Shown in pieces: positions 1 to 12,705 of a DNA stretch of 64,000 bases (positions within the stretch are counted from its first letter, which is position 1; each line of letters starts with the position of its first letter). Source of the stretch: Cokeromyces recurvatus (Eukaryota > Mucoromycota > Mucoromycetes > Mucorales > Mucoraceae); contig NW_026251408.1 in NCBI RefSeq assembly GCF_025118155.1, positions 62,001 to 126,000 of the forward strand, read 5' to 3'. The notes beneath the pieces are model-generated. The model saw nothing but the letters and a program-made list of their open reading frames with translations, made no database searches and was not told the origin of the DNA. The translations under genes and the position numbers were made by a program.

Positions 1-2084
<2,084 letters not shown>

Positions 2085-2431
2085 ATTTTATTGTAGAATA
2101 TTATAATCATGCATTTTCTGTTCCCCTATCTCTCTCTCTTTTTTTTTTTTTTCAGTCTGTTAAATAAAATTTGCATATATCTATAGCATATTCCATAGAC
2201 ACGTGAAGTTTCAGAAGATACTTGTAATGTTTACATAATAATTGATTATGTAATATTTTAATTTTAGCCGAACATAATATTTTCAAAAAATAAAAATAAA
2301 AATTAGACATATTATTTACATGCTATAGCAATAAATTCATCAATATTTATATAAAAGTTGTTTTTTGACTTTACCAAATATTCTACAGCATTTTTTTTCC
2401 TTCCTTCTGTGCATGAAATATCTACATGCTT

Positions 2432-2471
<40 letters not shown>

Positions 2472-2832
2472 AATAACTGAATTCTAATAGTTAAGCCTTT
2501 TCATATGGGACATTCTTGATATGTGCCTACTTTGAAATTAACGTTATTGCTTCTTTGATTTTTATATACCCCACTTTCACTTTCTTAGTGTACAAAATGG
2601 TTTTGTAATTCTTCGTAAATTCTGTGACCGTCAAACGGATCATGTAATGTCAGTGCACAACAAGCATTTTTTTTTTCCTAAATAAAGAACTTAAAGTTTT
2701 ATCAAAATTTAAATAAGATACCCCTCTCTTTTTTTCTATCTTACTTTTCTTCCTTTTATATACATATATATTTATACACAGAGGACTATCTTATTTGTTT
2801 TTATATGTTTCAATTACTTCTTTGCTATTAAC
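2085..2832. other. Intergenic: PGI 3' region and PIK1 promoter
   Basis: Both flanking genes read rightward. The stretch holds the PGI 3' UTR, with AATAAA-like motifs near 2161-2167, and a pure T tract at 2433-2470. After that comes a T/C-rich region running into the PIK1 start. No coding potential seen on either strand. Confidence 0.4.
2433..2470. repeat. Pure poly(T) tract, 38 nt
   Basis: Uninterrupted T homopolymer in the intergenic region upstream of the PI 4-kinase gene. Confidence 0.95.
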
Positions 2833-5800
2833 ATGTCAAACGCATTATTATTACGACTTTTTAAATCTGAATATTTTAATGCGTGGATTGCCATTTCATA
2901 TATTTTTCGATATCCAGATAACGTTGGTATACAACATTATTTGTGTACAGAACTAAGAAAGTTTCCTATTGCAGAAATAGAATTTTTTTTACCTCAACTC
3001 ATGTAACTATCAAAAAAAAAAAAAAAAAGCAAATCATCACTTTTTTTTTTTTAATCATGAATTGGTAGGCATCTTTTAATTACTAGACCTACAGAATCTG
3101 TGGCACTTGAATGTTATCTCCTTGATGCATGTGAGAAATCGATGCATATTGCTGTCATGGTAATATTCTTTTTATTTTAACGATGAACCTAATTCTATTT
3201 ATATAATTTTTTTTTTTTTTTTTTTAATATGTTTATAAATATATATACATATATATAAATATATAAAATGAATAATAGAGTCTTTGGTATTTACAAGCTT
3301 ATTTATCAGATTTATCAGGAAATCCACAGAACCCATCTTTTCAACTATGTAAACGAGTCCTTAATCAATGTCAAGCAATCATATTTCAAGCAGACAAAAC
3401 ACCCGTTATGACACAACGAGTCTATGAAAATGTATTTCCAGCTTTAGTAGGTATGGGTGCCATGCTAGCTGGGATTGGACAACCGTTGGTTACAAAACCA
3501 GTGGGTAGTGTAGCGATTGCTCAAGGACGAAAAGATAATCTTTTAAATTTAACTACAACATCAAGCTCAACTCCATTTTCTAGTAATACTTCATCTGACA
3601 ACGAAGAAGAACAACAACAACAACAAGAGCAGCAGCAGCAGCAGCAGCAGCAGACAAGGAATCAAATAGTACTAAAGTCTAGACCTATCTCACTATTATC
3701 ATCCTCATCCACTTCATCTATTTTGAACAAAGGATTTACTATTTCACTTGAAGATCTACATCGAGGAAAAGCTTTTAGTGTATCGAGATATCTTAAAGAA
3801 GCACATCTTAAGATGATCACAGTTACAGGGAAAAAGACGATAACTCAACCAGAAACACTCGATCGTTTAGATGCAAAAACTATGGAAGCAATGGCACAAT
3901 CCTCAGTACCTGTCAATTACGAAACAACAACAACAACAACAACAACAACACCTGTAAAACCATCTGTAACTCTTGGATCACGTCCTTCTTCTTCTATGAC
4001 AGATCTCACCCGATTAATGGATGATGAAGAAGATTTAGTGCCTAACAACATCCCTCTCAAATCACACAGTGACAATGATGATGTTGATGACGATGACGAC
4101 AACAATGATAATGATGATGATGATAACGACGATGATGATGAAGTCTACACCCTCTCAAAACTCAGTCTTGATCATCGTCGCCAACTTTTAAGGTCCAACT
4201 ACTTTAGATCCGAAATGCAATTCTTATTAGCTCTTGTAGATATCGCGACACGTTTAGTCATTGTCCCTAAGGAAGCACGTTTAAGCGCGCTTCATGCCGA
4301 ATTAACATTGTTGAATCATAATTTACCGGCTGAAATTTGTATGCCTTTATGGTGTCCCGCGACAGTAGAACGACCCTATCATCATCGAATTGTGAGGATC
4401 AGTCCTACAGATGCTGTTGTCTTAAATTCAGCAGAACGTGCACCATACTTGTTGATGATTGAAGTGTTGGATGATGAGATTAGTTTAGAGAACGGATTCA
4501 AGTCTTCACTAAGCAGCTTAAAAAAGAAACAAAGAAAATCAGTGATCAAAAAACCAGTGGAAGAAGAAGATATGGTAGATTTAGGTGATTTAGGCTCACC
4601 ACGTTCATCACGTAGTTTAGAAGTAGTAGCAACCCCAACAATAGCAGCAGCAGGAACAGCAGCAGCAGCAGCAACAACAGCAACAACAACAACAACAACA
4701 ATAGATAAAGATGACAATAAAGTAGGTGGATTCGATGTAGAAGAGTTTGCAGAAAAGATGAAGACTGCTGCGATTTTATTAGCTCAATTACAGCTTGAAC
4801 AACCTGATGCACAAACTATTCGTCAAAAGATTATTACTGAAATGATGGCACTTGAAGACGATCGACTTGAAAAGATGGCACTTGAAACAGTTGCAGAACA
4901 AAAGCTGGATGAAGATGCATCAAGGGTAGCAATGATGGTAGTCAACAAAGAGGATCCTAGTGCTGCTGTCTTTTCAGAAGATTGGGAGAGTAAACAGAAT
5001 CGTATTCGAGCCTCTAGTCCCTTTGGACACCTTCCTAATTGGCGTCTCATTTCCGTCATTGTGAAGAATGGAGCCGATCTTCGTCAAGAACAATTTGCCA
5101 TTCAGTTAATTCGCGAAATGCAAAAGATTTGGCAAGATACAAAGGTGCCGGTCTGGGTGCAGTATGTTCGAGTCTTGGTCACCTCAGACGATTCAGGTTT
5201 AATTGAAACCGTCAAGAACTCAATCTCGGTTCATTCGATTAAAAAGGAAGCATATCGACGTAAATGGAACCAGAATGGCTCTCTCTTTTCACTTAAAGAT
5301 TATTATACAAGACGATGGGGACATGAAGGCACAGCTAGCTACAAGCAAGCACAGGATGCCTTTATGAGGAGTCTAGCAGGTTATTCAGTAGCTTCTTATC
5401 TAATGCAAATCAAGGACCGTCATAACGGTAACTTGTTAATTGATGATCAAGGGCATATCATTCATATTGATTTTGGATTCATCTTATCCAATTCCCCTGG
5501 GTCAGTAGGATTCGAGATGGCGCCCTTTAAATTACCACAGGAGTATATTGATATCTTGGGTGGAGTGCAATCCCCGGTATTTTTAGAATATAGACGATTA
5601 GTAAAGGAAGCGTTTTTGGCAGTACGTAAGCATAACGATAATATCCTGTTACTAACAGAAATAATGGCCAAGGACTCCAAGTTACCATGTTTTCAGAATA
5701 GTGGAGTATTAGCGTCACTTCGTGAAAGGTTTCAGTTACATTTAACAGAGCCACAAGTGGAGGCATTTGTAGACAAGTTAATTATGAGTAGTTGTTGTAA

Positions 5801-5947
5801 CGTCTTTACACGACTTTATGATACATACCAATATTATTCTCAGGTAAAAATAATAATAATATTTTAGGCTTAAACAAAAGTATTCAATCATTCATTCCTT
5901 CATTCATTAAAAAAAATTCTTTTTGTGCATTTTAGGGTATCTTGTAA
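2833..5947 (+). CDS. PIK1: Phosphatidylinositol 4-kinase, PIK1/PI4K-beta type, 945 aa
   Basis: Phosphorylates phosphatidylinositol at D4, mainly at the Golgi and in the nucleus in relatives. Exons: 2833-3002, 3069-3159, 3279-5843, 5936-5947. The first three exons encode the N-terminal lipid-kinase-unique/helical region (a FPIAEIEFFLPQLM-like stretch, then an SLWYLQAYLSDL stretch), which proves that the ATG at 3408 is internal. The kinase domain starts near residue 670, with the catalytic loop DRHNGN near 800 and the Mg-binding DFG near 817. The last exon is only four codons and restores the family C-terminus YSQGIL. The middle, residues about 190-520, holds low-complexity runs: Gln near 199-213, Thr near 303-311 and an Asp/Asn block near 353-375. 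It is slightly shorter than yeast Pik1. Exon 1 and the last exon are inferred from homology and splice sites. Confidence 0.93.
3609..3653 (+). repeat. CAA/CAG repeat coding polyglutamine in PIK1
   Basis: Interrupted CAA and CAG triplets code a Gln-rich run with occasional Glu. It lies in the disordered linker between the helical and kinase domains, so length variation is probably tolerated. Confidence 0.85.
4072..4140 (+). repeat. GAT/GAC/AAT repeat coding an acidic Asp/Asn run in PIK1
   Basis: Tandem GAT, GAC and AAT triplets encode an Asp/Asn block in the linker of the PI 4-kinase. Triplet phase is kept, which is consistent with real coding sequence. Confidence 0.85.
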
Positions 5948-6684
5948 AATACATGACAACTTTATAAAGAAAAGAAAAAAAAAATATTATTTTATTATAA
6001 CATTAATCCACTTTTTTACACCTTTCTCGAAAAAAAAAAATGTATAATTCACAATTTTTAAATGAATCAGATAAGATCAAGTTTAAACTTTCATTCCAGT
6101 AAAATTAAAATATATTACAATCAAGTTCCTCTTTTATCATCATTTCATTTAACACATTCAATATGTTATTAACTTGTCCCTTCCCTTCCCCTAAAAAAAA
6201 AAAGAAAAGAAAAGAAGAAACATACACATAACACCTTGCATGTATACAACGTTAATAAATAGTAAAATTATTTAAAAGAAAATATCCACATCATTAATTC
6301 TCTTTAAAAGAGAATTTCAAAATCCTCGCCAATGTCATCAGATTCTACACAATAAAATCAAGTTAGGCCTTTTGTTTTAGATATTTTCTTATGTATACAT
6401 AAAAGATGAAAGGTTTCTTTCTATCTTTCTTTCTTTCTTTGTTTCCTTTGAAAGAGGAAGAGAAAAGAATAACTCTAATGAATGGATACATGTATATAAA
6501 CATGTACAAAAAAGAAAAGAAAAAAGAAAAAAAAAATTCTAGGGTTAAAATCTTTTATAAAAAAAAAAAAAAATCAACCCAATATATGGAAATATTATTA
6601 CCCGCCCAAATTCAATAAAAAAAACAACATCTTACCAAACGGAAACAACAATATGTTATTCAACAGTATGATCTGATCAGACGG

Positions 6685-6716
<32 letters not shown>

Positions 6717-7447
6717 CATATTATATAGGGAAAATAAATGAAAAACAGACATAGTATCATTCCTTTTTAATTGATGTTGTATGATTTTCTCTAAAGTATT
6801 TGCCCTCTACCTATTCCAGGGCTCCTACTCCTTTAAAACTTTCCATTCACAATTATAGACTACATCTAATAAAGAATAATAACATGCATGTGTAATTAGA
6901 ATAGGACTACTTGGTTCAGCATGACTATTATTACGAGCCTTGGAATTTCCTACTGCAATTTGAGAGATATATGTATACTATGGGCTAATGTTCCTAATAA
7001 GCTACAATAGAGTGTTTGGCGACGCTGTTTCAAATACACATAAAAAAAAAAAGTTCTTTACAAGAAAGAAGGAAAAGAAATACAAAACATCCTCCTTTTT
7101 TTTTGAAATAAATAATATAAAGGATATTTCTAAATAAAATTACAACTAGTTGGAACGTTCATGAAATTAACTGCCATGAAGTGTCATCATCCAGCATGAA
7201 GCTTCCAAATTTTGATATACAAGATTTTTTTTTTCTTTCTTTCATTTATTAAAATATTTCTCCATTATTCTACTTTCTAACACAGAATAAAAGAATGGAA
7301 GAGAGGATTGTGAAGCATATAATAAAAGTATTGTATTTACTTTGTACAAAAGATGAAAAGAATATATACATATATATATATATATATAAATGTACATGTA
7401 TATAAACTGGCTTAGTCATTAATACAGTGTTGGTATTAAAGGATTAT
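5948..7447. other. Intergenic between PIK1 and TOM7, with candidate unpredicted minus-strand exons
   Basis: This 1.5-kb stretch contains the PIK1 3' UTR, a T26 tract at 6685-6710 and a TA microsatellite near 7368-7388. On the minus strand, 6304-6344 looks like a terminal exon. It is preceded by a branch-like CTAAC and a TGTAG acceptor, and would encode (E)SDDIGEDFEILF then stop. A good donor (GGTAAG) at 6636 keeps the frame with an upstream segment 6636-6672. A separate open minus-strand stretch, about 6825-6976, ends with a natural stop. I do not recognise a protein family, and these may be remnants. Confidence 0.25.
6685..6710. repeat. Pure poly(T) tract, 26 nt
   Basis: Uninterrupted T homopolymer in the PIK1-TOM7 intergenic region. 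Confidence 0.95.
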
Positions 7448-7723
7448 TTAAGCAAGAGGACTAATGAGCCTATATGAATTAAGAATAAGTATCTCTTACA
7501 TCCCCTTTTTTTTTAATAATGCAACTTACTTGAGAACAGAAGGTCTAGGGTTAGAACGAGTCATACCCAAGTAAATAACAAAAGGAATAAATCCCCAATG
7601 AACAACAGTCTTTGTGACATCAGCAACCTTAGATATTGATTATCTTGGTAAATAACATGTCAAGCAAATATAAATGCAAGTTACCTTGTAGAGTGTGTCT
7701 TTTGTGGATTCGTTCATTTTCAT
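7448..7723 (-). CDS. TOM7: TOM complex small subunit Tom7, three exons, 52 aa
   Basis: Tom7 is a single-span subunit of the mitochondrial outer-membrane import channel that modulates complex stability. Exons on the minus strand: 7723-7685, 7627-7530, 7469-7448 (39 + 98 + 22 nt, frame closed by TAA). The membrane segment reads HWGFIPFVIYLG near residues 23-34. The C-terminus TRSNPRPSVLK followed by LISPLA matches what I recall of the fungal Tom7 tail, and the last intron splits the Lys codon correctly. Length agrees with the 50-60 aa family norm. Two in-frame ATGs (7723 and 7717) are possible starts; the upstream one is chosen. No single exon is long enough to stand out, so this gene is easy to miss. 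Confidence 0.88.
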
Positions 7724-7935
7724 TTTGATTTCAAAAAAAGAAAGGAAAGAAAGAAAGAAAAAAAAAATAATTATGTGTATACGGGGGTGGGTGATATGCT
7801 CATTTGTCAAGTCCCTTCTATATATCTCAGCGCCCAATAAAATCAGTGGCTTATAGAATTAATAGTATACATTTTTAAAAAAAAAAATTGCTGCTTGCTT
7901 CCCTTTTTTTTTTTTCTTTTTTCGTCAGTCGTTCC

Positions 7936-9171
7936 ATGTCATCTGAAGAAGAAAAGATTGTTCCTACTGAAGAGGAGCTCATTTCAGCCATTCAACAAAT
8001 CAAGCTCGAATCACCCGAGGCAGGCATTAAAAAAGTCACCACTGGTGTCTTGTCACAACACCCTACATGGCAAGTGAGCGAGAAACGAGTGAAAAAATAC
8101 ATGCAGTTAAAGGGTCTTACGAATAAAGTAGCAGTTGAAAAGTCAGGTGTTGCTGATGACCCATCTGTACCTGTTTCTTATATTGACCCTACACTCGACT
8201 TTAAAGCTGTTTCTGAAAATATTGTCGCTCGTATGATTGATCCTATTATTGGTAAAGGTCTCTTTGCTACTCGAGACATCAAGAAGGATGAGATCATCTT
8301 TTCAGAGACTCCATTTAGTTTCTTCCCTAATTGGCAAATGTTCAAGTTAGCAAGATCAGGATCTGCTTGTGGTCTCTGTTGTAAACCTATATTATATGCT
8401 AATCGACTCACACAGCATTGTGGACACTGTAACATGTACTATTGTAGCCGTGAATGTCGTTCTGTTGCTTGGGAGAAATTTCATCAATTGGAATGCACTC
8501 ATCTCAACACAAAGGTGCGTGATTTAATTGATTTTTGTGAGGCAGAGAATTGGCAAGGTGCGATGGCAGTCTCTCGTATGTACGCTCAGATGATCTTGGC
8601 TTATCAACGTGGAGAACTTGACCAAGTGATGGCCCATTTGGATGCCTTTGCTACCGTCAGTCAAGAGGAAAGACAAGCAAAGGAAACTGAATGGATCTTT
8701 ATGGAACAACCTACACGTGAATTATGGACGAAAACGAGAGAACTCATAAGGGCAGCCTATCAAGATCCACCTAAACGATGCAAGATTACAAAGCCCTTAC
8801 CAGCATTACTTGCTAAAAGGCTCTTTGATGACGAGGAGACGTTTTTGAATTATTTGGGTAAATTTAATATCAACAATCAAAACGGTGGGATGTATTTGAT
8901 TCATTCACATATCAATCATAACTGCTATCCAAACGTCAGTATCGATCATCCTTATCGTCAATCAGATTATAAGATTGCAGTAAGAGCTATTCGAGATATC
9001 AAGGAAGGCGAACAACTCTTTGAAACTTATGTGAATCCTCGTTGGAACAAGGAAACTAGACAAACTTATTTAGACAAATCATATCTCTTTACCTGTCACT
9101 GTGAGCGATGTGAAAAGGACTTGCCCCTAACAGATGAATTAAGAAAGGGCTTAAGATTAAGAGACGAATAA
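7936..9171 (+). CDS. SET5: SET5-like MYND/SET-domain lysine methyltransferase, 411 aa
   Basis: Probable protein-lysine methyltransferase; yeast Set5 methylates histone H4 tail lysines. Single exon. The first ATG (7936) after a T/C-rich leader gives the start MSSEEE; an upstream extension would need a TTG start. The SET domain begins near residue 103 (GKGLFATRDI) and is split by a MYND zinc finger at about 145-185 (CGLCC, CGHC, YYCSREC, then H and C). The cofactor/active-site motif NHNCYPN lies near 328-334, and the post-SET CHCERC is near 388. The N-terminal 90 residues form a helical region, as in SMYD5/SET5 proteins. The stop lies 47 bp from the stop of the convergent inositol kinase gene, so the 3' UTRs must overlap. 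Substrate is inferred from family. Confidence 0.87.
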   Translation: MSSEEEKIVPTEEELISAIQQIKLESPEAGIKKVTTGVLSQHPTWQVSEKRVKKYMQLKGLTNKVAVEKSGVADDPSVPVSYIDPTLDFKAVSENIVARMIDPIIGKGLFATRDIKKDEIIFSETPFSFFPNWQMFKLARSGSACGLCCKPILYANRLTQHCGHCNMYYCSRECRSVAWEKFHQLECTHLNTKVRDLIDFCEAENWQGAMAVSRMYAQMILAYQRGELDQVMAHLDAFATVSQEERQAKETEWIFMEQPTRELWTKTRELIRAAYQDPPKRCKITKPLPALLAKRLFDDEETFLNYLGKFNINNQNGGMYLIHSHINHNCYPNVSIDHPYRQSDYKIAVRAIRDIKEGEQLFETYVNPRWNKETRQTYLDKSYLFTCHCERCEKDLPLTDELRKGLRLRDE

Positions 9172-9218
9172 AATGAATCACTATGATATAAATATTTATA
9201 TATATATTTTTCTCTTTA

Positions 9219-10139
9219 TTATTGTTTGTTATTGTAAATATCTTCAATAATCTCTATTAATGTAGAAATGCCCTGTAAAAATCCGTCATCAGGAAAATCA
9301 GCTCCCCTTTCAGGTGGATATGTCATATGATGCTGATTTTCTTCCATTTCCTTTTTTGTAATACAATGTGTAAAATCAATTAAGCTCATAGTGATGCTTT
9401 CCAAGTTAAGAGCATCATACACAAGTAAAAGGCTGGCACCATAAAAGCGATATCCAATCATTTTTTGAATTTCTACATACAAATGCTTCAATTTATCGAT
9501 CAAATTGGGAATAAACGGACAATGGCCATAGAGTAAAAAATAAGTGACAGTATTACGAAATCCATCTAGCGTTAATGTACGGCCCACATATTTGTCTTGA
9601 ATCTTATACGTTTGTTTATCAAGCTGGTAGATCTGCATGCCACAGACGCGTACACCTAATTGCCCACTTGTCGAATGATAACACTTGTATTGTTGACTTT
9701 TCATCTTTTCAGGCGTCACATAAACACCATGTTGTCTTGTTCCCATTTTTAGATCCAAAATACAAGGTCGTTTGAGACCAGCCGTGACGTCTTCCATCAC
9801 CATAAACGGCGTCAGATCGGGTGAAGGTGGTAATAATGAATCCCCTGGACTTGCTGGTAAATGATGTTGGAATTGGCATAGTCGTTGTCGATCACGTTCT
9901 AAAGCAATATAAGGCTGTTGTTGACTATCAAAAGCTACATAAATAATACCCATATAGCGCGGTAAATAAGAGACAACCGACGGATTAGAGAGTAAATCAA
10001 GATAAAAGGCGTGTTCATTAGTTTTGATTGCTTTACACAAGGGCCCGCCATGGGATATGCGAAACATGGCTACATGGCCACCTGCTTTATGTTTTAGTGG
10101 TAATAATACTGGTTGATATTTAGGATGGAAATCTTTCAT
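9219..10139 (-). CDS. KCS1: Inositol hexakisphosphate kinase (KCS1/IP6K family), 306 aa
   Basis: Would make diphosphoinositol phosphates (IP7) from IP6 with ATP. Single exon, minus strand, starting at the ATG at 10139. The inositol-binding signature PxxxDxKxG is PCILDLKMG at residues 125-133, followed by GTRQHG. The SLIDF ATP/metal motif is at 252-256. The start has the family QVGGH-like element [10 protein letters not shown]. At 306 aa it is essentially the catalytic core, without the roughly 700-residue N-terminal extension of yeast Kcs1, so it resembles short animal IP6Ks. IPMK/Arg82 is the main alternative, but the TRQxG and LGVRVCGMQ stretches favour IP6K. Convergent with SET5. Confidence 0.87.
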   Translation of the reverse strand: MKDFHPKYQPVLLPLKHKAGGHVAMFRISHGGPLCKAIKTNEHAFYLDLLSNPSVVSYLPRYMGIIYVAFDSQQQPYIALERDRQRLCQFQHHLPASPGDSLLPPSPDLTPFMVMEDVTAGLKRPCILDLKMGTRQHGVYVTPEKMKSQQYKCYHSTSGQLGVRVCGMQIYQLDKQTYKIQDKYVGRTLTLDGFRNTVTYFLLYGHCPFIPNLIDKLKHLYVEIQKMIGYRFYGASLLLVYDALNLESITMSLIDFTHCITKKEMEENQHHMTYPPERGADFPDDGFLQGISTLIEIIEDIYNNKQ

Positions 10140-10166
10140 TTACATTATAGGTTTTTTTTGTTTACA

Positions 10167-10219
<53 letters not shown>

Positions 10220-10826
10220 AGAAAAAAAATACAATAAAAGAATGTGTTATCTTTTTTTTTTTTTTTTTTTTTTACAACAGTATTGAAACATGATTGGATT
10301 AGACCCTTACTATAAAAAAAATTCTTAAAGAATTATAGAAAAATCAAACAGCGATTTGATCCAAAATAATATATACTTTTCTTTCTGCTGATTTTATATG
10401 AAATCAAAAAATTATTACATTACATCTTTTATTAAGGGATTCATATAAATTTTTAATGGAAATGGACTGTTTGATATATTATAGCTTGGGCTGCAAAAGC
10501 CTTTATTTACATTAACAAACTTTACTACATTTGCAGCAGCTTTACTCTGATCTACCTTTTTTTTTGATGCATGTCTACAGATGAAAAAGACTAGCTTCTT
10601 CAATTCGGCCCATTACATCTTTATCATTGGTTATTTTTAAAGAGGTTACTAATTGGAAAAAAAAAAAGTCCCAATAAACTAAAGTAATTATTTTTTTTTA
10701 TTTTATTTTATTTTTACGCTGTTATTTGTTAGAAAACAGTCATGTATTTTAGGAAATAAGTTTATGTAGAATAAAAGGCATAATTGGCATATATAAAAAA
10801 AAACAATAGTTGCTGTATAATTTAGT
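10140..10826. other. Intergenic between inositol kinase and MYB gene
   Basis: Holds the kinase promoter with an A49 tract at 10168-10216, a T run near 10252-10273, and the MYB 3' UTR. A minus-strand stretch at about 10575-10652 stays open for 26 codons ending in TAG and looks mildly coding-like. It has no start, no clear donor and no recognised family. Nothing else seen. Confidence 0.3.
10168..10216. repeat. Pure poly(A) tract, 49 nt
   Basis: Longest uninterrupted A homopolymer in the window. It sits about 30 bp upstream of the inositol kinase start codon (gene on the minus strand). Confidence 0.95.
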
Positions 10827-12566
10827 TTATAAATAAAAATTAGTGTTGTGTGTAATGGTTTGTTGATGTAAAGAGGTATTCCAATCTGTAGCTAAAAATA
10901 ACTCATCTTCTTTTAGAAAATCTATCATACCATTATTACCATTGTTATTTGACATTAACGTTTGATTCATATTAGTGTTATTATTATTATTATTGTCATC
11001 GAGCATCAACATCATCATAGCATGTTGTTGTTGGGATAGTTGAGAATTAAAATCGTCAGCAGTGAAAAAATTAGGTGTTGGCGTAGGCGTGAGTTGTGGT
11101 TGCTGTTGTGTGTGTTTCTGTGATTGCTTCATATCAACCTCTTCCTCCTCCTCATCAGAAGTATTATAACTTTGTTGTGAGGAAGTATCTTCTGTAGTTG
11201 GTGATACAGAAGACTCCTTTGTAGTATTTATTTTTTCATCAATTTCATACTTTTGATGTTGACGGTCTTCTTTGTATTTAAGTTGCATCCAACGAGTACG
11301 ACATTGTCTCTATATATAAAAAAAAAATACATTTGACCTTTTAATAATAGCTTCCCAAAATATTACCGTTTTATTATTTACTTGTGTTCGGCCTGGTATA
11401 GTTTCTGCTATTCTAATCCAACATCTTCCAAATTCTTTAACGCCCAAAACTAATAAAGAATCTTCATCTGCACCCCATTTACCCTTTCTAACATAAGGAT
11501 CTAATGCCTCCGTCCATCTAGCTTGGCATTGAATACCTGTTCGATTTGATATACGTTCCGCTATTTTATTCCAAGGAATAGGTTGTGTTCGTCCTTCTGC
11601 ATCTGTTCTATTTGCATATTCTAATACCGAATACCTTAAAACTGCATCTTCATTTTCTGTCCAACGACCTTTATGAATATTTGGGCTAGATGTAAACAAT
11701 AATAAAAAAAAACATATACACTTTAGTTTACATAACAATAAAAAAAAAATATTATTATTATTTTACTTGAGGGCACCTAGCCATCTCGTTGAGCATTGCA
11801 TCGGTGTTCGATTAGGTACATGAGAAGCAATAAGGGCCCATTTATGAGGACCGTAGGATTGTACTGCTTGTCGAAGTAATTCATCTTCTTCATTTGTCCA
11901 TCTTGAATAAGTGGAAGGCCGTCTATTGCGTTTAATAGAATGACTACGTGTTGTGGTTAAGATGGAAGGTGATAAAAGACTATCGTAATAGGCACCCATT
12001 GAATAACGTCTATTATTGTTATTATTATTAGTAATGACAGGAGATAACTACAGTAGAAAATAAATAAATAAAGAATAAAGAGTTAATAATTAATAGATAT
12101 AAATGTTATAGATGTATATATTTACTAGGTAGGGTGAAGAACAAGCAGATAAAGTTCCATTATATGAATGATTATCATAAAAATCAAGCGTATTAGTTGA
12201 CTATATATGGATAGATATGTATAAGGTTAAATATGAAAAGCTGATATTATTATAAGAAAAAGTGTACCTGAACTGAGCTCGTATCTTCAATATGAAGAAA
12301 AGGCTGTTTTTGCTGTGGTAAAGTTGTATTGAATTGATTATTTTCTTGTACTGAATTAGTTGGTATTTGAAATATCTAAAATAAAAAAAAGAAAAAAAAA
12401 AAGACTTTATTAGTTAAATGTAAAAAAAAAACATATACTATTATAATTTTACTTGTTGTGAATCTATATCATGTTGATATTCCTATAATAAAATTAATAT
12501 AATATAGAGTAACTAACAGAATAATAGTTTTACTTTTGAATTACTCCAGTGCTCAAACAAGTTCAT
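10827..12566 (-). CDS. Three-repeat MYB transcription factor (BAS1-like), seven exons, 437 aa
   Basis: Sequence-specific DNA-binding regulator. Minus-strand exons: 12566-12534, 12482-12453, 12375-12268, 12200-12126, 12047-11767, 11685-11382, 11309-10827; all junctions are GT-AG and in frame. R1 (about 131-176) starts [10 protein letters not shown] and ends [10 protein letters not shown]2 (about 181-237) starts KGRWTENED, carries an extra loop of about 12 residues before its second helix, and ends QARWTEAL. R3 (about 241-288) starts KGKWGADED and ends [10 protein letters not shown]. The R3 end is only complete when exon 6 is joined to exon 7. N-terminal and C-terminal regions are Gln/Asn/Ser-rich and probably disordered. 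The triple repeat resembles fungal BAS1 and SNAPC4-like MYBs; its target genes cannot be told from sequence. Confidence 0.87.
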
Positions 12567-12599
12567 TTATGTGATAAAGTAAAGATATAAAGATATATA

Positions 12600-12705
12600 T
12601 GTATATAAGTGTGTATGTATGTGTATATATGTGTATATATCTATGTATATCTATGTGTATATATCTATGTATATCTATGTATATCTATATATCTATATAT
12701 CTATA
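12600..12705. repeat. TATG/TATC-type microsatellite
   Basis: Alternating GTATATATGTGTATATA and CTATGTATAT units over about 105 bp just upstream of the MYB gene. The repeat creates an artificial Tyr/Val/Cys-rich open frame. Confidence 0.8.

Noticed and set aside
3917..4105. Minus-strand Ser/Val-rich frame opposite PIK1
   Set aside because: Shadow of the triplet repeats in the PIK1 coding sequence.
4382..4812. Minus-strand Val/Ala/Leu-rich frames opposite PIK1
   Set aside because: Complement of CAA/GCA repeats; no motif and overlaps a conserved kinase.
6406..6618. Plus-strand Lys/Phe-rich frame downstream of PIK1
   Set aside because: Built from T- and A-rich low-complexity DNA, no homology or splice context.
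7888..7935. Longer N-terminus for the SET5 protein
   Set aside because: Needs a TTG start and translates a T-rich leader; the ATG at 7936 gives the natural N-terminus.
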